From: Zancudomyces culisetae | Lineage: Eukaryota > Kickxellomycota > Harpellomycetes > Harpellales > Legeriomycetaceae | Length of the DNA stretch: 53,499 bases | Assembly (NCBI GenBank): GCA_001969505.1 | Contig: LSSK01000061.1 | Location: 1 to 53,499 of the forward strand | Reading direction: 5' to 3' | Shown: in pieces, positions 20,984 through 33,643 of the stretch | Numbering within the stretch: the stretch's first letter is position 1 | Layout: each line of letters starts with the position of its first letter | The notes under the pieces: generated by a model | Told to the model about the DNA's origin: nothing | Databases searched by the model: none | Seen by the model: only the letters and a program-made list of their open reading frames with translations | Made by a program: the position numbers and the translations under genes

Positions 20984-22243
20984 ATGAACAAAAACAGAGC
21001 AGTGAATTTTTCTGCAGGGCCTTCAATGATGCCTTACCCAGTGCTCCTAAAGGCCAGAGACGAATTTTTGGACTATCAAGATTCTGGGATGTCTGTAATT
21101 GAGCTTTCCCATCGTTCAAAGCTTTTCGGTGACGTTATTACTGGTGCCGAGCAGAAGCTGAGAAAGCTACTAAACATCCCGTCGGAAGGATACTCGGTGT
21201 TTTTCATGCATGGTGGTGGAACCGGCGGTTTTGCTGCTACCTACCTCAATCTCATGTCCTCAAAAGTAGTGCGAGACAAACAAAGAAAGATACACAACCA
21301 AGGCAAGACATTGAAGTGTGGATATGTGGTTAGTGGTATATGGTCGAAAAGCGCATATGAGGAATGCGTAGATTTAGGGGGAAATGCTCATGTCGTTGTA
21401 AACTGTGAGTCGACCGTCGAGCTTGACAACGCCTCGGATGCTGGGGTTCCACAAATAAAGAAAGGATACTTTGATTTACCTCCTACTGAAAAATGGGATT
21501 TGCCACCAAGCGATGAACTAGCCTACATATACTACTGTGATAACGAGACCATCGGTGGATTCGAAATGAACGTAGATTCAATCACATCTGCAGTTGATAC
21601 CAATGAAGTTGTTCTGGTGTGCGACGTGTCTTCGAACATACTAACTAGAAAGTTTGATGTCAGCAAGTTTGGAATAATTTACGGGGGTGTCCAAAAAAAT
21701 ATTGGACCATCTGGTGCTACCGTTGTGATCATTAGAAACGATCTATTGGTTCGTGATAGTCCAGAAAATCAACCCGCTGGATCTCCTACATTGCCACCAC
21801 CACCAGGTATTCCTTCTGTGCTTAGCTACTACTACTTTTCTTCTAAAGGACCTATGCCCCACACCCCATCAACATTTTCCATATATATTTGCAACTTGGT
21901 ATTTGATTATATTTTGGAGAATGGTGGTATTGATGGAATGGAGCAGCTTTCTGAGAAGAAATCATCGTTGATTTACGATTTTGTTGACTCAAACCCGTCC
22001 ATATTCTTTGCCCCAGTGTGTAAAAGATACAGAAGCAGAATGAATGTCGTGTTCAACTTTAAAAACCAAGCCCTTGATACTTTGTTTGTGAATGAGGCGA
22101 AATCATACAACATTTTCGAAATTAATGGACATCGCTCCGTCGGAGGCATCAGAGTATCCGTATACAATGCCGTGACTGTCGACGATGTTTTGTATTTCCT
22201 GGAGTTTGCAAAAAAGTTTATTGCAAAGCACTGCAAAAACTAG
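20984..22243 (+). CDS. SER1: Phosphoserine aminotransferase
   Basis: The 419-residue single-exon protein is a class V PLP aminotransferase. It converts 3-phosphohydroxypyruvate and glutamate to phosphoserine and 2-oxoglutarate, the second step of serine synthesis. Family marks are the N-terminal NFSAGPSMMP, the SHRSK segment (42-46), HGGGTGGFAA (76-85) that helps hold the cofactor, the Asp214 in LVCDVSSN, and the Schiff-base Lys238 in GGVQKNIGPSG. The C-terminal domain includes RSRMNVVF and HRSVGGIRVSVYNA. It is slightly longer than yeast Ser1, mainly from small insertions, one of them Pro-rich (SPTLPPPPGIPS). Location is presumably cytosolic. The symbol follows the yeast orthologue. Confidence 0.96.
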   Translation: MNKNRAVNFSAGPSMMPYPVLLKARDEFLDYQDSGMSVIELSHRSKLFGDVITGAEQKLRKLLNIPSEGYSVFFMHGGGTGGFAATYLNLMSSKVVRDKQRKIHNQGKTLKCGYVVSGIWSKSAYEECVDLGGNAHVVVNCESTVELDNASDAGVPQIKKGYFDLPPTEKWDLPPSDELAYIYYCDNETIGGFEMNVDSITSAVDTNEVVLVCDVSSNILTRKFDVSKFGIIYGGVQKNIGPSGATVVIIRNDLLVRDSPENQPAGSPTLPPPPGIPSVLSYYYFSSKGPMPHTPSTFSIYICNLVFDYILENGGIDGMEQLSEKKSSLIYDFVDSNPSIFFAPVCKRYRSRMNVVFNFKNQALDTLFVNEAKSYNIFEINGHRSVGGIRVSVYNAVTVDDVLYFLEFAKKFIAKHCKN

Positions 22244-23181
22244 ATGCATCTCCACCCAGTAAAAAGGCTCCACTTGCCCCTACATACTAATGAGCTAACA
22301 ACTACTCTTTTTTACTATCGCACTCGAGATACTTTAACTTATAAAACGATTGATGTTATTTCAATAAAGGTATTCATCTTTGGAAAAATACACAGAAATA
22401 GTGCAGTACTATTTGCGTGTTTATCTACATTATGGATTTAGGTATATATTGTTAACATGTTGTGACACAACGCGTAAACAGGTTTGAGTTTTTCACATGC
22501 GCTCTATATACACTTATGCGTGTATATGTGTACACCTTTAAAATGTACCACTCATTTAACCTTTCTAATGTTTTAACGCCCTTGATGGTAGGTATTTCTC
22601 GGATTGCATTACATCTCTCATGTTGCTTTTTTAGGTTATGTATTCAGAACTCGCCAAATGTTGGCTCATTAATGGTGCACTATTGTATTCGCTATTTTAT
22701 TTACTAGAAATATCAAGCTCATGGCCCTCCCTATTACATACCACTCGAACGCTTTGCTTTTCTTATTTTACAAATATGTATTATTTACTACAAGGTTGCT
22801 ATCAATACATGAGAATAAAGCGAAACTAAAAAGACTTTAAGAATAAAGGGATAATAAAAAATTAAAATAATTTACATGAATGTAAAGTGGAGGGGGGGGG
22901 GGAGAGAATGCTATGTATTGCTGTGTTTGTGTTGGCAAGGTGTTTCTGTCTATTAGTAGGAAGATTATATACGGATAGTGGACGTCTTGCATTGTATAAT
23001 ACACTCCCTCCCATTTACAAATTTTCCAAGAGCTCTAGTATTAACACCACATGCGTTTTTTTTTATCTATATATTTTTTTGATCATTATTTTCTTGTATG
23101 ATTGAGACTGTTTCTATATGTCAAACGGGTATCAACTTGTGGGTTTCCTCATTAGTGCAGCAGAAAGTAATATGTGACTAT
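22244..23181. other. Convergent intergenic region
   Basis: It holds the 3' ends of phosphoserine aminotransferase (AATAAA-type signal near 22361) and of the forkhead gene. A run of nine or more G lies near 22892. No gene was seen. Confidence 0.5.
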
Positions 23182-25686
23182 CTAGTGGTTGTGCCCTACG
23201 CTATTTTGAATATTTAAGCTCACAGAGCTTCCATTATGACTAGTGTTGACTGAAAATATATTAGTGAGCGTTGACAAGAAATCATCGCTATTAGCGCCAT
23301 TAACGTTACTCCCTAAATCTCTCGGATCTGAAGAGGTGCTAGCCTTAGCTCTTACAGTATTCTCCTTGTTTTCCATAGTGTCACAACTATTTGATCGGAT
23401 CCCACCACAGAGTTCCTCGGTAGTAGCTCCAAAGCTAAATGATTCCTGTTTTCCATAAGCGTTATTGATCATGGTGCTTGAAATGTTGTTAGAGCCATTA
23501 TCCATTTTGAAATGTGTATCGAGGATGCTGGAGGTATCGCAGTTCCCATTATTATACATTCCCAGCACGTTATTCCCATTTCCTTCAAATTTCAAATCAC
23601 CAAGTGTAACCCCAGAGCAATTTACGCTGTTTTTGAAGTATCCAATCTCATTGTTTTGATTGCTTGCTGCGCCTGTATTGTCCTCGAAACCTTCAAAAAG
23701 CTCATTTCCGTTAACTAGAATTTTGAAGGTGTTGCTGTTAACCAAGTCCAACCCACCAGATGTTATTATACTGTCCATGTTATTGGCCTCATTGGCTTGG
23801 AATTGTTTACCCAAAATATCGATAGTAGGAAGAGTCATTTTCTCAGAATCAAGAGCCTCTGGGCAGCTTAATAGCTCATCTACGCTAGTGTCAGTACCAC
23901 ATGCTTTCAAAGCATAGCTACCACAAGATAAAAGATACTCCATTTCTTTTGTCAAAGCTTCATCGACCTTGGTATTGTGCTTTTCCTCAGATACTCCTGT
24001 ATCTTGGAGCTTCCCTCCAAGTTCTACGGAGTTACCGTTTTTGCCGCCTTCTTTTTGAGAAGCATTACCAGATAGCTTAACACCTTTAACCGACTTGCTT
24101 TTTTTCTTTTTATTTTTGGCTGGTTCAGTTGATGTGTTCTGATTTTCCATTTTTCTTTTATGACCAGCTGTTCTATTCAAGTTTACAGGAACGTCCGACA
24201 CGTTCCTCTGTTCCTCCGAGGATTTGACTGAAGTGGGGGAAGTGGTGTTTTGGTGAAAATTTGTAAAGTCATTAGAAGATGCTTGAGCCATGGGACCGAG
24301 GCCTAGATTGAAGTGCGGGTTCCGAGCGTCAGGTGTAACAGCAGAGTAATCTTTTTCGTTTGAAAAGCCTTCAGACAGGTTGAATGGCATTTTTACATTG
24401 TCCATATCTTTTATATCAACCCTTTCAGCACCATTGGGTAAAAACCCGGTTTCCATTCCTCCAATTTTACTAGAGTTGGTGTTCATAGGGAAGTTGTAAT
24501 TATTGATCAACATATCTGAAGATGAAATGCTGTTTTTACATGAAGAAATACCCAGATAATTTGAAACTCCGTACTCGGAGTTGTAGTTGTGGATTGGAGG
24601 TTGTGAATTTCCGAGCTGCAAATTGAACCCCTGGTTGTTTCCTAAGTTAGAGAACTGGCCCACAGTACCGAATGTAGAAAACTGGTCGCGATAGCCATAG
24701 GCCGAAGCTGGACCTGAATTCATAGGATGATGCCCCTCGGAATACCTCAGTGCGCTTTTCATCGAGTATGGCGCAATGGGTATCTGAAGCTGATTTGGAA
24801 TGCTAATATTTGGTTTTAGACCTGTAGCACCCAGCCTTTGAAGTTTATTCGCCTGTTGCCACATATTCATTGGCGCCAAAATATCTGAAGAAATTCTCCT
24901 ATTTCTAGTTTTTAAGAAAATCGACTCACTTAGTACATTCAGATCCACAGCCCAGTATGCACCCTTTCCTGGTTGATTTATTGGTCGGGGTATTCTAACA
25001 AACGTCTTGTTCAGCGAAAGGTTGTGTCTAATCGAGTTTTTCCAACCAGACCCTGCAGTTTTGAAGTGCGGGTACTTTTCGAGGATCCATTGGTAAATTT
25101 CATTCAAAGTCATTCGCTTCTTTTGATGATGTAGAATAGCATATGTTATCAGAGTAGCGTAAGAATATGGTAATTTTCCTGAAGTGTGAGTCTTCAGTGG
25201 TGCAGATCCATCAAGTAAAAATGCTATATCTATAGCTCCTGCGCCAGTATTTCCACTATATGATCTACTTTTTGCGCCACTTTTTGAAGGAATGTTGCTG
25301 TCCATTGATCCCTTGCGGTTCCTTTTAGATGAAGCGCGCGAGAGCTGAGCACTTCCATTCACTCCTTGAGTTTTAGATGCGAGAATAGAATCGGACTTTC
25401 TTCTACTTGCTTCTCCATCTGTGTCTGTCTTACTGCCCAGGCCACAACCAGTCTGATTTCCCTCAGGAGTTAGCAGGCTGACTGACTTTTGAGCTTCATC
25501 AATATTTTGATTTTTGTATAGGTTGAGATTTATATCTTCCAGAAAATTTCCTAAGCCAGCCCCCTTAGCTAACATCTTGTCCGAATTAAGAAAATCTAGC
25601 GAATTTCGAGGAGAATCCATAGGAAAATTTTTTATCTCGCAACTCATATCTTCACTTTTCTCTACTGTGTTCGACATTAGCACCAT
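23182..25686 (-). CDS. Forkhead (winged-helix) transcription factor
   Basis: This is an 834-residue single-exon protein. The forkhead domain covers about residues 171-255, with KLPYSYATLITYAIL at its start, the recognition-helix signature GWKNSIRHNLSLNK (214-227) and the wing segment PGKGAYWAV (239-247). No FHA domain is visible, which separates it from the yeast Fkh1/Fkh2 layout and makes it closer to Sep1- or Hcm1-like regulators; orthology cannot be fixed by eye. The rest is disordered and Asn/Ser-rich, with a basic KNKKKKSKSVKG segment after the middle that may be a nuclear localisation signal. A second Met three codons in (MSNTVEK) is an alternative start. Yeast relatives control cell-cycle genes; the targets here are unknown. 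Confidence 0.93.
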   Translation of the reverse strand: MVLMSNTVEKSEDMSCEIKNFPMDSPRNSLDFLNSDKMLAKGAGLGNFLEDINLNLYKNQNIDEAQKSVSLLTPEGNQTGCGLGSKTDTDGEASRRKSDSILASKTQGVNGSAQLSRASSKRNRKGSMDSNIPSKSGAKSRSYSGNTGAGAIDIAFLLDGSAPLKTHTSGKLPYSYATLITYAILHHQKKRMTLNEIYQWILEKYPHFKTAGSGWKNSIRHNLSLNKTFVRIPRPINQPGKGAYWAVDLNVLSESIFLKTRNRRISSDILAPMNMWQQANKLQRLGATGLKPNISIPNQLQIPIAPYSMKSALRYSEGHHPMNSGPASAYGYRDQFSTFGTVGQFSNLGNNQGFNLQLGNSQPPIHNYNSEYGVSNYLGISSCKNSISSSDMLINNYNFPMNTNSSKIGGMETGFLPNGAERVDIKDMDNVKMPFNLSEGFSNEKDYSAVTPDARNPHFNLGLGPMAQASSNDFTNFHQNTTSPTSVKSSEEQRNVSDVPVNLNRTAGHKRKMENQNTSTEPAKNKKKKSKSVKGVKLSGNASQKEGGKNGNSVELGGKLQDTGVSEEKHNTKVDEALTKEMEYLLSCGSYALKACGTDTSVDELLSCPEALDSEKMTLPTIDILGKQFQANEANNMDSIITSGGLDLVNSNTFKILVNGNELFEGFEDNTGAASNQNNEIGYFKNSVNCSGVTLGDLKFEGNGNNVLGMYNNGNCDTSSILDTHFKMDNGSNNISSTMINNAYGKQESFSFGATTEELCGGIRSNSCDTMENKENTVRAKASTSSDPRDLGSNVNGANSDDFLSTLTNIFSVNTSHNGSSVSLNIQNSVGHNH

Positions 25687-28600
25687 TTCTTATGTTACTT
25701 TAAGTTAAATTATTGATATCAATCAAGTGCTAATAACCGTCTTTCATCCGGCTTCACAAGGAGGTGGGCCTTTCCTTTTTCTTCAAGTAAACCTGGACTA
25801 ATTCGAGAGTTCAAGTAGGCTTTACTGTACAAACGCAAATAGTGTTGTGGCGCTATTTATTACGCACCCAATGCTCTAAGTGGGCTATTTTACTATTTGA
25901 CTTACAAAATTGAATCTCAGCGTACTTTAACCTGAGATATCTCTGTTATCAGTAGTGTGTATTTGATTTTTTACCCTTCAAATGGTTATATATTTACAGC
26001 TAATGAAAGTCGAAGGGAGCCCTATGTTAGATGTAGAAGTTGAAATATTACAAATCGGATACCAAAAGGGATTTCTAAGGTAAGATTCCTAACCGTACTG
26101 AGTATATGAAACAACAACAACAACAACGATAATAATGGTGATGATGATGATGATAAAAATGTATCAACATAACCAATTGATAGCCAGACACTTAATTGCT
26201 ATGAACCGGTATTAGTGGTATTAATATTTTCTGGTAGTATCTTAAAAGAATATACCACCACACCCTTATTTTACAACAAATGAACTTTTCCATGCCAGTC
26301 CAAATGATGTGAATTGCAAATAGACTGATGTATCCAAAGAGGAGTTGGTAACAACATGGTTCAACCGAACACAAATATTAAGCTGATGCTGGTTATGAAC
26401 TTTATTATTTACTACTTGGTTCTTACCTTTATGCGTAGATTGTATCCGAGTCAACACCGAGTATATTTCCTTGCTTAGATAACACTATTTATCCGTTTTT
26501 AAACAAGGCTCTATCCAAAGAGTGTATATTTATATGGTGTATACGTATTATGGATATAAATAAGTAGGCACGAATTTTATTTCAAACAATAGTAATGCAC
26601 TAGTATTTCTGGCGCGTATTTATTTATTTATTTATTTGTTCATTCATTCATCTATCTATCTATTTATCCCAATTCACGATTTCCCTTTTCATAGGAATGT
26701 GATACTTTCGGAGCGTATATATGCATAAGACATTAGCCCAACGTTTATATTTTTTTCTCCACTTTTAACCCCCCCCCTCCCCCTGTCTCTATAAGGCAAC
26801 GTAGAAAATATCGCAGCTACATGGCCTATTTTTCCCTATCTTTTACTAACTAAAACCAAACTCTTTGCCATTTTGGCTAATAGGGTTGCATTTACTATCA
26901 CTTCTCGACGCAATAACACATCTCGTTTTGTCTCTGCTCGATGTTCTTTTTAGCCTCACACCCACTAAAAAAAAAGTAGGCTGCTTAGCTAACCACTGAA
27001 GCAATATTTGACCTTTTGTTTATTTTCCTTCAAGCGAGCATCGAATAAGATTGTATAGCGAATGGCTCTTGACTTTGCATTAATCTTGGCGGCAATGATC
27101 GTTAAAGCAATTTTGGTGGCGTACCGGTAATTAGTCAAGGTACTCCGTTGCTTGTAACAACCGCTTTCCATTGGATCCATATTTTAGTCACTTCTGATTT
27201 TTTACCTCCCTGCATTTGTCATCAGGTCATATAAAAACTCAAATATCCGATTCTATAGGTCTAAATTCAAAATTATGAATAGAATGACATCTACATGAAA
27301 TAGAGGGTGTGTGTACAAGAGATGGAGATTTTAGTGTTGGGTGTACTTCAGAACTATACATTTCCGCACATACCAGTCAAAACTAGGGAAACTCCCCTTC
27401 CAAAAGAGAAAAAACCAATTGTCTCTGAGAATGTTGCCCAGATGTATCACTATTGGCGCCGCATTTCTCATGTATACAGGACCTGCCATTCAAACAAAGG
27501 AGGGGGGAAGAGGTGTTAAAAAAAGATGATACTGTATCCTGGCTCACATCACTTTTCCGAATGCAGCTTTTTCAAAAAGAAAAAGAAAAAAGAAACGATG
27601 TCATGAAGTCATTTATCGGGGTTTTATTTCCAGTACTATATCACCCTTATGCTTTCCATTTAGTGATGGCGGTTTTTAAGATATGCGGGGTCACCCAGGT
27701 TTACGTAATATTGATCTAGCCTATTTTTATAATAGAATGTGGAGGCTTCCAAAAATAGACAGTCACAATTAGGAAGCCCAGCTCTGAGTATTTTGAGTAT
27801 ACAAGCCGCTCTTGGAAACAAGCGAGCGTAGTTGGTCAAAAAAATAGGGCAAAAAATCAGTCACCCATCTCAAATACATTTATTTTTTTTTAGAAAAACC
27901 CGTATTTCACCAGGTTATTTTTTTCTCACCAGTTTAAACAGATATAGTTACATAATTATCAGGGCACGTGTCCCTGTACATGTTATGTAATAAGCTATCT
28001 GGTGCTTTCTATAAGACTCAATAGGGGAGCTTTCCATGACAAAAAATATGTGAATCTGAAGTCTTTTTGTTCTCCTCATATGCCAATGAAGTTTTAGAGC
28101 ACAGATTTTGTCAGCTGATTAGGAAGGATGTTAGTTGTTGATTGGACATACCTGAGACGTTGTTTGAAACCCCTAAGGCTCACTAGCTTCACTTAAATAT
28201 GAGAAATGTTCAGCAAAAGTCATCATATGCTTCTCACTCTCCAGTCATGACTTTTTTTTGAAAGGTATAAAGTTGTACCCGATTGGAGTGTCGATTAGAT
28301 AGACAAGATAAAAAAATGAGAGGGAAAGATGTGATTGAATGACCAGTCTGTCCTGGGGATGAATTATATGGCGTCGAAGATCAATATAGGATCTATCTTG
28401 GGTCTATGGTGGTTTATGTGTATATTGCATAGGGCATTTACAGGATAGACATCAAGTTATCTGGTTGAAGTTTGCAGCTCACAGACAGAAAGCATTTAGA
28501 CCACACATATGATGTATGTATTTTGTGCCTTAAGGGAATAATAGCTATACAGTACGAGTATCGAAGTATACACATTCCAGGATAAGTACATACTGAGGTT

Positions 28601-29260
28601 TCTTGTGGTTTATGATCGCGAAATACACACAAGAGTTAGAATAGCATTGAAAAAGGACCTTTTATATACTAAGGTAAAGCGTGTATTTCTATTCATAGGT
28701 AAAGATATTTTATGGTGCCGAAAATGCGAGTTATACCCCTTTCATTTATATACATGGTAAATATAAAGGTACTGTATCGTGTATATCTGGGTTATTTTTT
28801 TATATCTTGTAATAGTAAGTTGGATTGTGAGAAAATGTATACTTAAAACTAAACTGAGAAACAAACTTGAAGCATAAAAGTGCCTTTGCGCTTAACTGGA
28901 TTCGTAAAGCTATGACTTCAGAAACTCAGGAAAACGCTTGGAACCATGGGTGTTTTTTTTCTGAAAAAAAAGTACAAAGTCATAAAATCGGATCGTGTTT
29001 TGCCTTTGAAAGTAAAACGGATGAAACAGCGAACTCACAATTGCTGAAAAGGACTACAGTTTATTCTGTTTTGTATTTTATTGGAAAGCCAATTTTCGCA
29101 TTTTACTATAGTTTTTCTTACCTTGAAATTGTCAGAGATTTGACACGTGAATCAAACCTGCATTAAATCGACTAGGTAGCAACGTCCGCAGAACCAACAT
29201 GAAACATACACCGTTTTGCCTCTGTTTTTAATTTGATCAGTTATGGTTGTAAAATCGTTA
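25687..29260. other. Divergent intergenic region with microsatellites
   Basis: About 3.6 kb lie between the forkhead and acyl-CoA synthetase genes. Simple repeats occur at 26109-26126 (CAA-type), 26137-26155 (GAT-type) and 26621-26670 (TTTA, TTCA and CTAT tetranucleotides in succession). Small frames at 27307-27719 and 28912-29166 have no recognisable features. No convincing exon or RNA gene was found. Confidence 0.5.
26617..26670. repeat. Composite tetranucleotide microsatellite
   Basis: Successive blocks of TATT/TTTA, TTCA and CTAT units form one uninterrupted tract of about 50 bases. Confidence 0.85.
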
Positions 29261-29267
29261 TATAAAA
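29261..29267 (+). promoter_or_regulatory. TATA box of the acyl-CoA synthetase gene
   Basis: TATAAAA lies about 125 bp before the proposed exon 1 ATG at 29391, which supports that start over the first codons of the long downstream frame. Confidence 0.45.
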
Positions 29268-29390
29268 CGTTAGAATGCGGCTCTCAAAAAAAAAAGCTTT
29301 GACAGAAATATACCAAACTATTCTGAATTTATTTGACTAACAAGTATATTGATAGGACTATAGCGCAGAAGACAGTAGCGAAAAGAAAAA

Positions 29391-31794
29391 ATGAAAGACA
29401 TTGAATACACAAACTTGGAACCATCACCTGTATCATATGATGTTCCTAACTCAGCAGAGCCAGGGCTTTCACGTAGGTCGTCGCATTTTTCCATTTCCCA
29501 ACACACTTAGTTGTTTTTCTTTTGTTTACTTTACTTTTAGGAGTGTCTACTTTACCATTTTAATAAGACATATTTGATTAGATTTTCGTATAAGGGATAT
29601 TAATATTAATGAGTATCTGAATAAAACAGCATCAACAATAATGCACTCATCACAATAGCAATTCGCAAAAATCTTGAGGATGTTGATGGTAAATACACAA
29701 GACAATACCCTCACCTGAAAACAGTGTATGACATCTTTTGGGATGGTAATGTTTCATTAGCATACCAATACTTGTTTATTCACAAAATATAACACTCCAG
29801 GACCTTTTAAGTCTAATTTTATCTGAAATTGTAAATAAATAGCCGTTAAAACATATCCAGAACGTAACTACTTGGGACATAGGCCATACGATAGACTGAC
29901 AGGAAAGTACCTGCCATTCGTTTATCAGAGATATAAAGAGGTTGGAAAGAGCGTAGAAGAGTTCGGTTCTGGAGTGATTCATCTGCTGAAAAAGCACTTT
30001 GATCCAAACAACAAAAAGGAGCAAGACATGCTGACCAAAAGAAATTTTCCGCTCGGTATATATGCCGCAAATAGACCAGAATGGACAATCGTAGAGAAAG
30101 CTGGTGTAACACATTCGCTGTACTCTGTTGCACTGTATGATACATTAGGACATTCATCCACAGAGTATATCATAAAACATGCTGAAATACCTATAGTGGT
30201 ATGTGGGTTGGATAAGGTTCCTTTGTTACTGGAAATAATAGATAAGATCCCTACTGTCAAAGTTATTATAGCTATGGATAGTTTTGCAAACTTTAAAAGC
30301 ACACTTTCTACCGGGGATCACAGGGTTTTAAGTTCATTCACCCCAAATAGCATCGAGATCTTACAAAAATGGGCCAGATCTAAGAATATCGGACTGTATG
30401 ATTTTGACCAGGTTAAGGAGCTTGGTAGAGAAAACCCAATTCCACATTTCCCTCCAAAGCCAGAAGATGTCTACACACTGTGCTATACAAGTGGGACCAC
30501 GGGTGACCCCAAGAGTGCCATTGGAACCCATGCCAACTACACATTTACTGCTACCACTACGGCAATACCTGATCCTACATCTATTAGAGTTCTCTTATCC
30601 TATCTTCCACTTGCACACGCATACGGAAGGTTTTCAGAAAACTCGGTTGCTGTCACGGGTGGGATCGTTGGATATTCTTGTGGCGACATAACCAAAATAT
30701 TTGAAGACTGCCAAGCGCTACAACCAACATCCTTTTCTGCAGTTCCGAGGCTGGTAAATAGGTTCTACGACATAATATCAGCAAGAACCGTCAATGCCCC
30801 AGGAGAAATGGGTGAAATATGCAGAAGAGCGGTTAAAGAGAAACTGGACAATCTCATGGCTAGAAAGGGCAACCGTCACCCTGTTTGGGATCCTCTGATT
30901 TTTGAGAAAACACGAGCAATCATATCAAACAGATTGGAAAGCATTGGATGTGGGACCGCACCGCTAGACCCTCAAGTTAAAAACTTCATTAAAGTTACTA
31001 TGCTTTGTGAATTTGGGGAGGGATATGGAATGACTGAAACTTCCGGAATAGCGTGTTCACAGCAACAAGGATCTCTTACACACGGAAACATCGGCAGGCC
31101 CTTCCTTGGCGTCGAGATAAGGCTGCGTGATATTCCTGAAATGGAATTCTATGTAACGGATAAGCCAAACCCCCGGGGTGAAATTCTGATCCGTGGTCCT
31201 AACATCTTTGCTGGCTATTTAAAAGACAAAAAAAATACAGAGGAGACTCTAGTAGGTGACGGTTGGCTGGCAAGTGGTGACGTTGGTGAATTCTGCCCCG
31301 ACGGAAACATAAAAATTATAAACAGAAAAAAAAACATATTCAAGCTTGCTCAGGGCGAGTACGTTGCCCCTGAAAAGCTTGAGAACATTCTTCAAAAACA
31401 CCCGCTTGTGCTTCAGTCATTTGTTACAGGATATCCATCCAAGGACTGCCTGGTTGGCATTATTGTTCCCGATCCCGAAACTTTTGTTGAATGGGCGCGA
31501 GATAAATTAAAAAAACGAAAAGTGCTGGGTAATGAAACCATCTCAAATATGACTTACGTCGGACTGACTAAGAACAGTATAGTCAACGAAGAGTTTGTTA
31601 GTAGCATGGAAAGTCATTTCAGAGACAACAAGTTGCTAGGTTATGAGACTTTGAAAGCAGTTCATTTGGAACCCACTCCATTTGATGTCGAGACAAATGC
31701 CCTTCTCACACCAACGCTAAAGCTAAAGAGATTTGATGCGATGAAATACTACAAAAGCAAAATTGATGGACTTTACGCATCTATTGGCAAATAA
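29391..31794 (+). CDS. Long-chain fatty-acid CoA ligase (FAA/ACSL type), three exons
   Basis: Proposed exons are 29391-29472, 29659-29745 and 29861-31794, summing to 2103 nt (700 residues, a typical ACSL length). The first two joints give EPGLSPIRKN and VYDIFWDERNYLGHRP, as in the family N-terminus. The enzyme activates long-chain fatty acids to acyl-CoA with ATP, usually at ER, peroxisome or lipid-droplet membranes. The AMP-binding loop is YTSGTTGDPKSA (265-276), the adenine motif GYGMTET (444-450), the FACS signature GWLASGDVGEF begins at 524, and KLAQGEYVAPEKLENI (551-566) carries the C-terminal hinge. There is no C-terminal peroxisomal signal; it ends ASIGK. Exon 3 and its frame are certain. 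The exon 1 donor has an alternative 4 bp downstream that, with an acceptor at 29629, would give 711 residues. Confidence 0.93.
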
Positions 31795-33643
31795 TGAGTT
31801 TTATCAATCTTCATTTCATTTAGTTGTTTTTTTATACTTATCTAGAGTATGTTTTGTAGGAGAGGTGATGGGAATAAAGATAATATAGCGGATATTCATC
31901 ACCAGAACTCATCTAAACATTAGAATCATTATTAGCAATGATGTTCAAATGCAATATGTATATTAGTGCACTTTAAATGTTTATATGGCAGCATTAAATT
32001 ATTCGCTAAATGTGCATACAATTTCCCAGCCAAAGAACTTGGTGAGTTTATCTTTTTTTAGTAGTCAATAGTGAATACTGTGAATGTGAGATTATACACA
32101 TTCAGAAAATACCCCTAGTTTTATGTTCGGTCGTGCCTAAATAGTCTACTGTGGTTTTTATACAAGCGATTCGTATGTAAGTTTTACACATATAGAAGGC
32201 AGAAGACGGGAAGGATGGAAGAGGGGGGTGAAGATTATTTTAATTATTATTATTGTTATTGTTATTATTATTGTGTTATTTTGGGGATTACTAGCATTAG
32301 GGCGATCCTAAGAAGATGAGAATACATTATCATTAGGTTAGTTAGCATTTTGAAGAATAGAGTTAGTAAGTTTCAAAGGGAAAATTGAAAGTAAATAAAA
32401 ATCATAAAAAAGAAGTAAAGATACTCGGGTACAAACCTATAAACAGAACCATAGCTCCCAACAAATACCATAGCTACACAGCATATTTTATCTTTAAATG
32501 ATGAGAAAAAGTGACAATGAAATACCTGCCCAAATGAACACGTTGATAGTGCGTAAAAGCAATTAAGGAATAAAAACAACGCAAGTGAACTGACACTTTA
32601 ATTCCTGCCTAACCCCCCCCCCATTCTACATACAATCACAGAAATGTGTAATCAGGCTAGTAAGAGCCACAATTTTCCAAGTATTTTCCATATTAACCCT
32701 TTTTAGGGAGGAGTCGAGAGAGAAGAATTTAGGGGTGCGGGGTGAGAAAAGATACACATGGGTGATACTTGTATTTTTTATTTTTTATTTTGATAGCTGT
32801 AAAGCGCTTTTGGGATTGTTCATCTTTTTGATAAGTAATAGCCATTGAACTTCAACTCGTTCTGATGTACCTTCAATAATACATATCGCCACTTTCCTTC
32901 ATTTTTTTTGATACTTTCCTAAGCCGAAGAAGCTGCTTATACATCCCACCACTATTTGTCCGTAAACTTTTTCTTTAATAAATGCTCGGCAATAAATATG
33001 GTGGTGGCTATTTTTACATCTCATTATTGAGCTGTTTCTCCTCAACAGCTCCTTCCTTGAGCCTATCGCCTGCGGAAACAGTGTATATGATAATTGGCTG
33101 CTTATTTTTGCATTGTTTGTCCTCATTTTGAGTTTTTGAGCAGAAATGTGCGTCATGCACCCGTATATTCCAATAAAAAAGTATATCCTAATTTTTAGCG
33201 TCAATTCAAAAGCTGCGGGAAATCATCACAAATGGTGGTGTTTGGAATCTGCAAGTGCACGTGGCATTCAGTCCAGAATGGCGGGTATTTTGATTGGAAA
33301 CGGTTTTTGTTTGATCACCTGACAACACTCATATCCCAGAGATTGCGAGCAAGAGCGTATTAGATTCTACTCTTTATAACCAAACTATCCAGATTCTGCT
33401 AAGCTGGATAATTCTGGAAACATAAATGGGACTGGAGCTCTAAAGCGATTTTCCTTTCAATTAAGTCAGCTAACCAGTTCAAATATTGTAGAATATTTTG
33501 TATTCCCTCAGAATACGTATATATATGTATGCATATTTACCTTAACTCAAAGGATATAAACCTGGCATTATACTTGTGACTAAGATTAAAACTGCGAACC
33601 TAGCAAAGAAAAAACAAAGTACTCAAAAAAGTAATTAGCGACA
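31795..33643. other. Intergenic region, no gene seen
   Basis: It contains an ATT/GTT microsatellite (32238-32277) and a C-rich run near 32609. A 101-codon minus-strand frame at 32899-33204 has no recognisable feature. The proximal part should hold the promoter of the DAP1-like gene. Confidence 0.5.

Noticed and set aside
27307-27719. Two overlapping plus-strand frames, one with a KEKEK-rich segment
   Set aside because: Overlapping frames of similar quality suggest chance; no similarity or splice support.
28912-29166. 84-codon frame upstream of the acyl-CoA synthetase
   Set aside because: Nothing recognisable, no conserved motif; it lies within the probable promoter region.
32899-33204. 101-codon minus-strand frame
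   Set aside because: No domain or signal; length is within chance for this composition.
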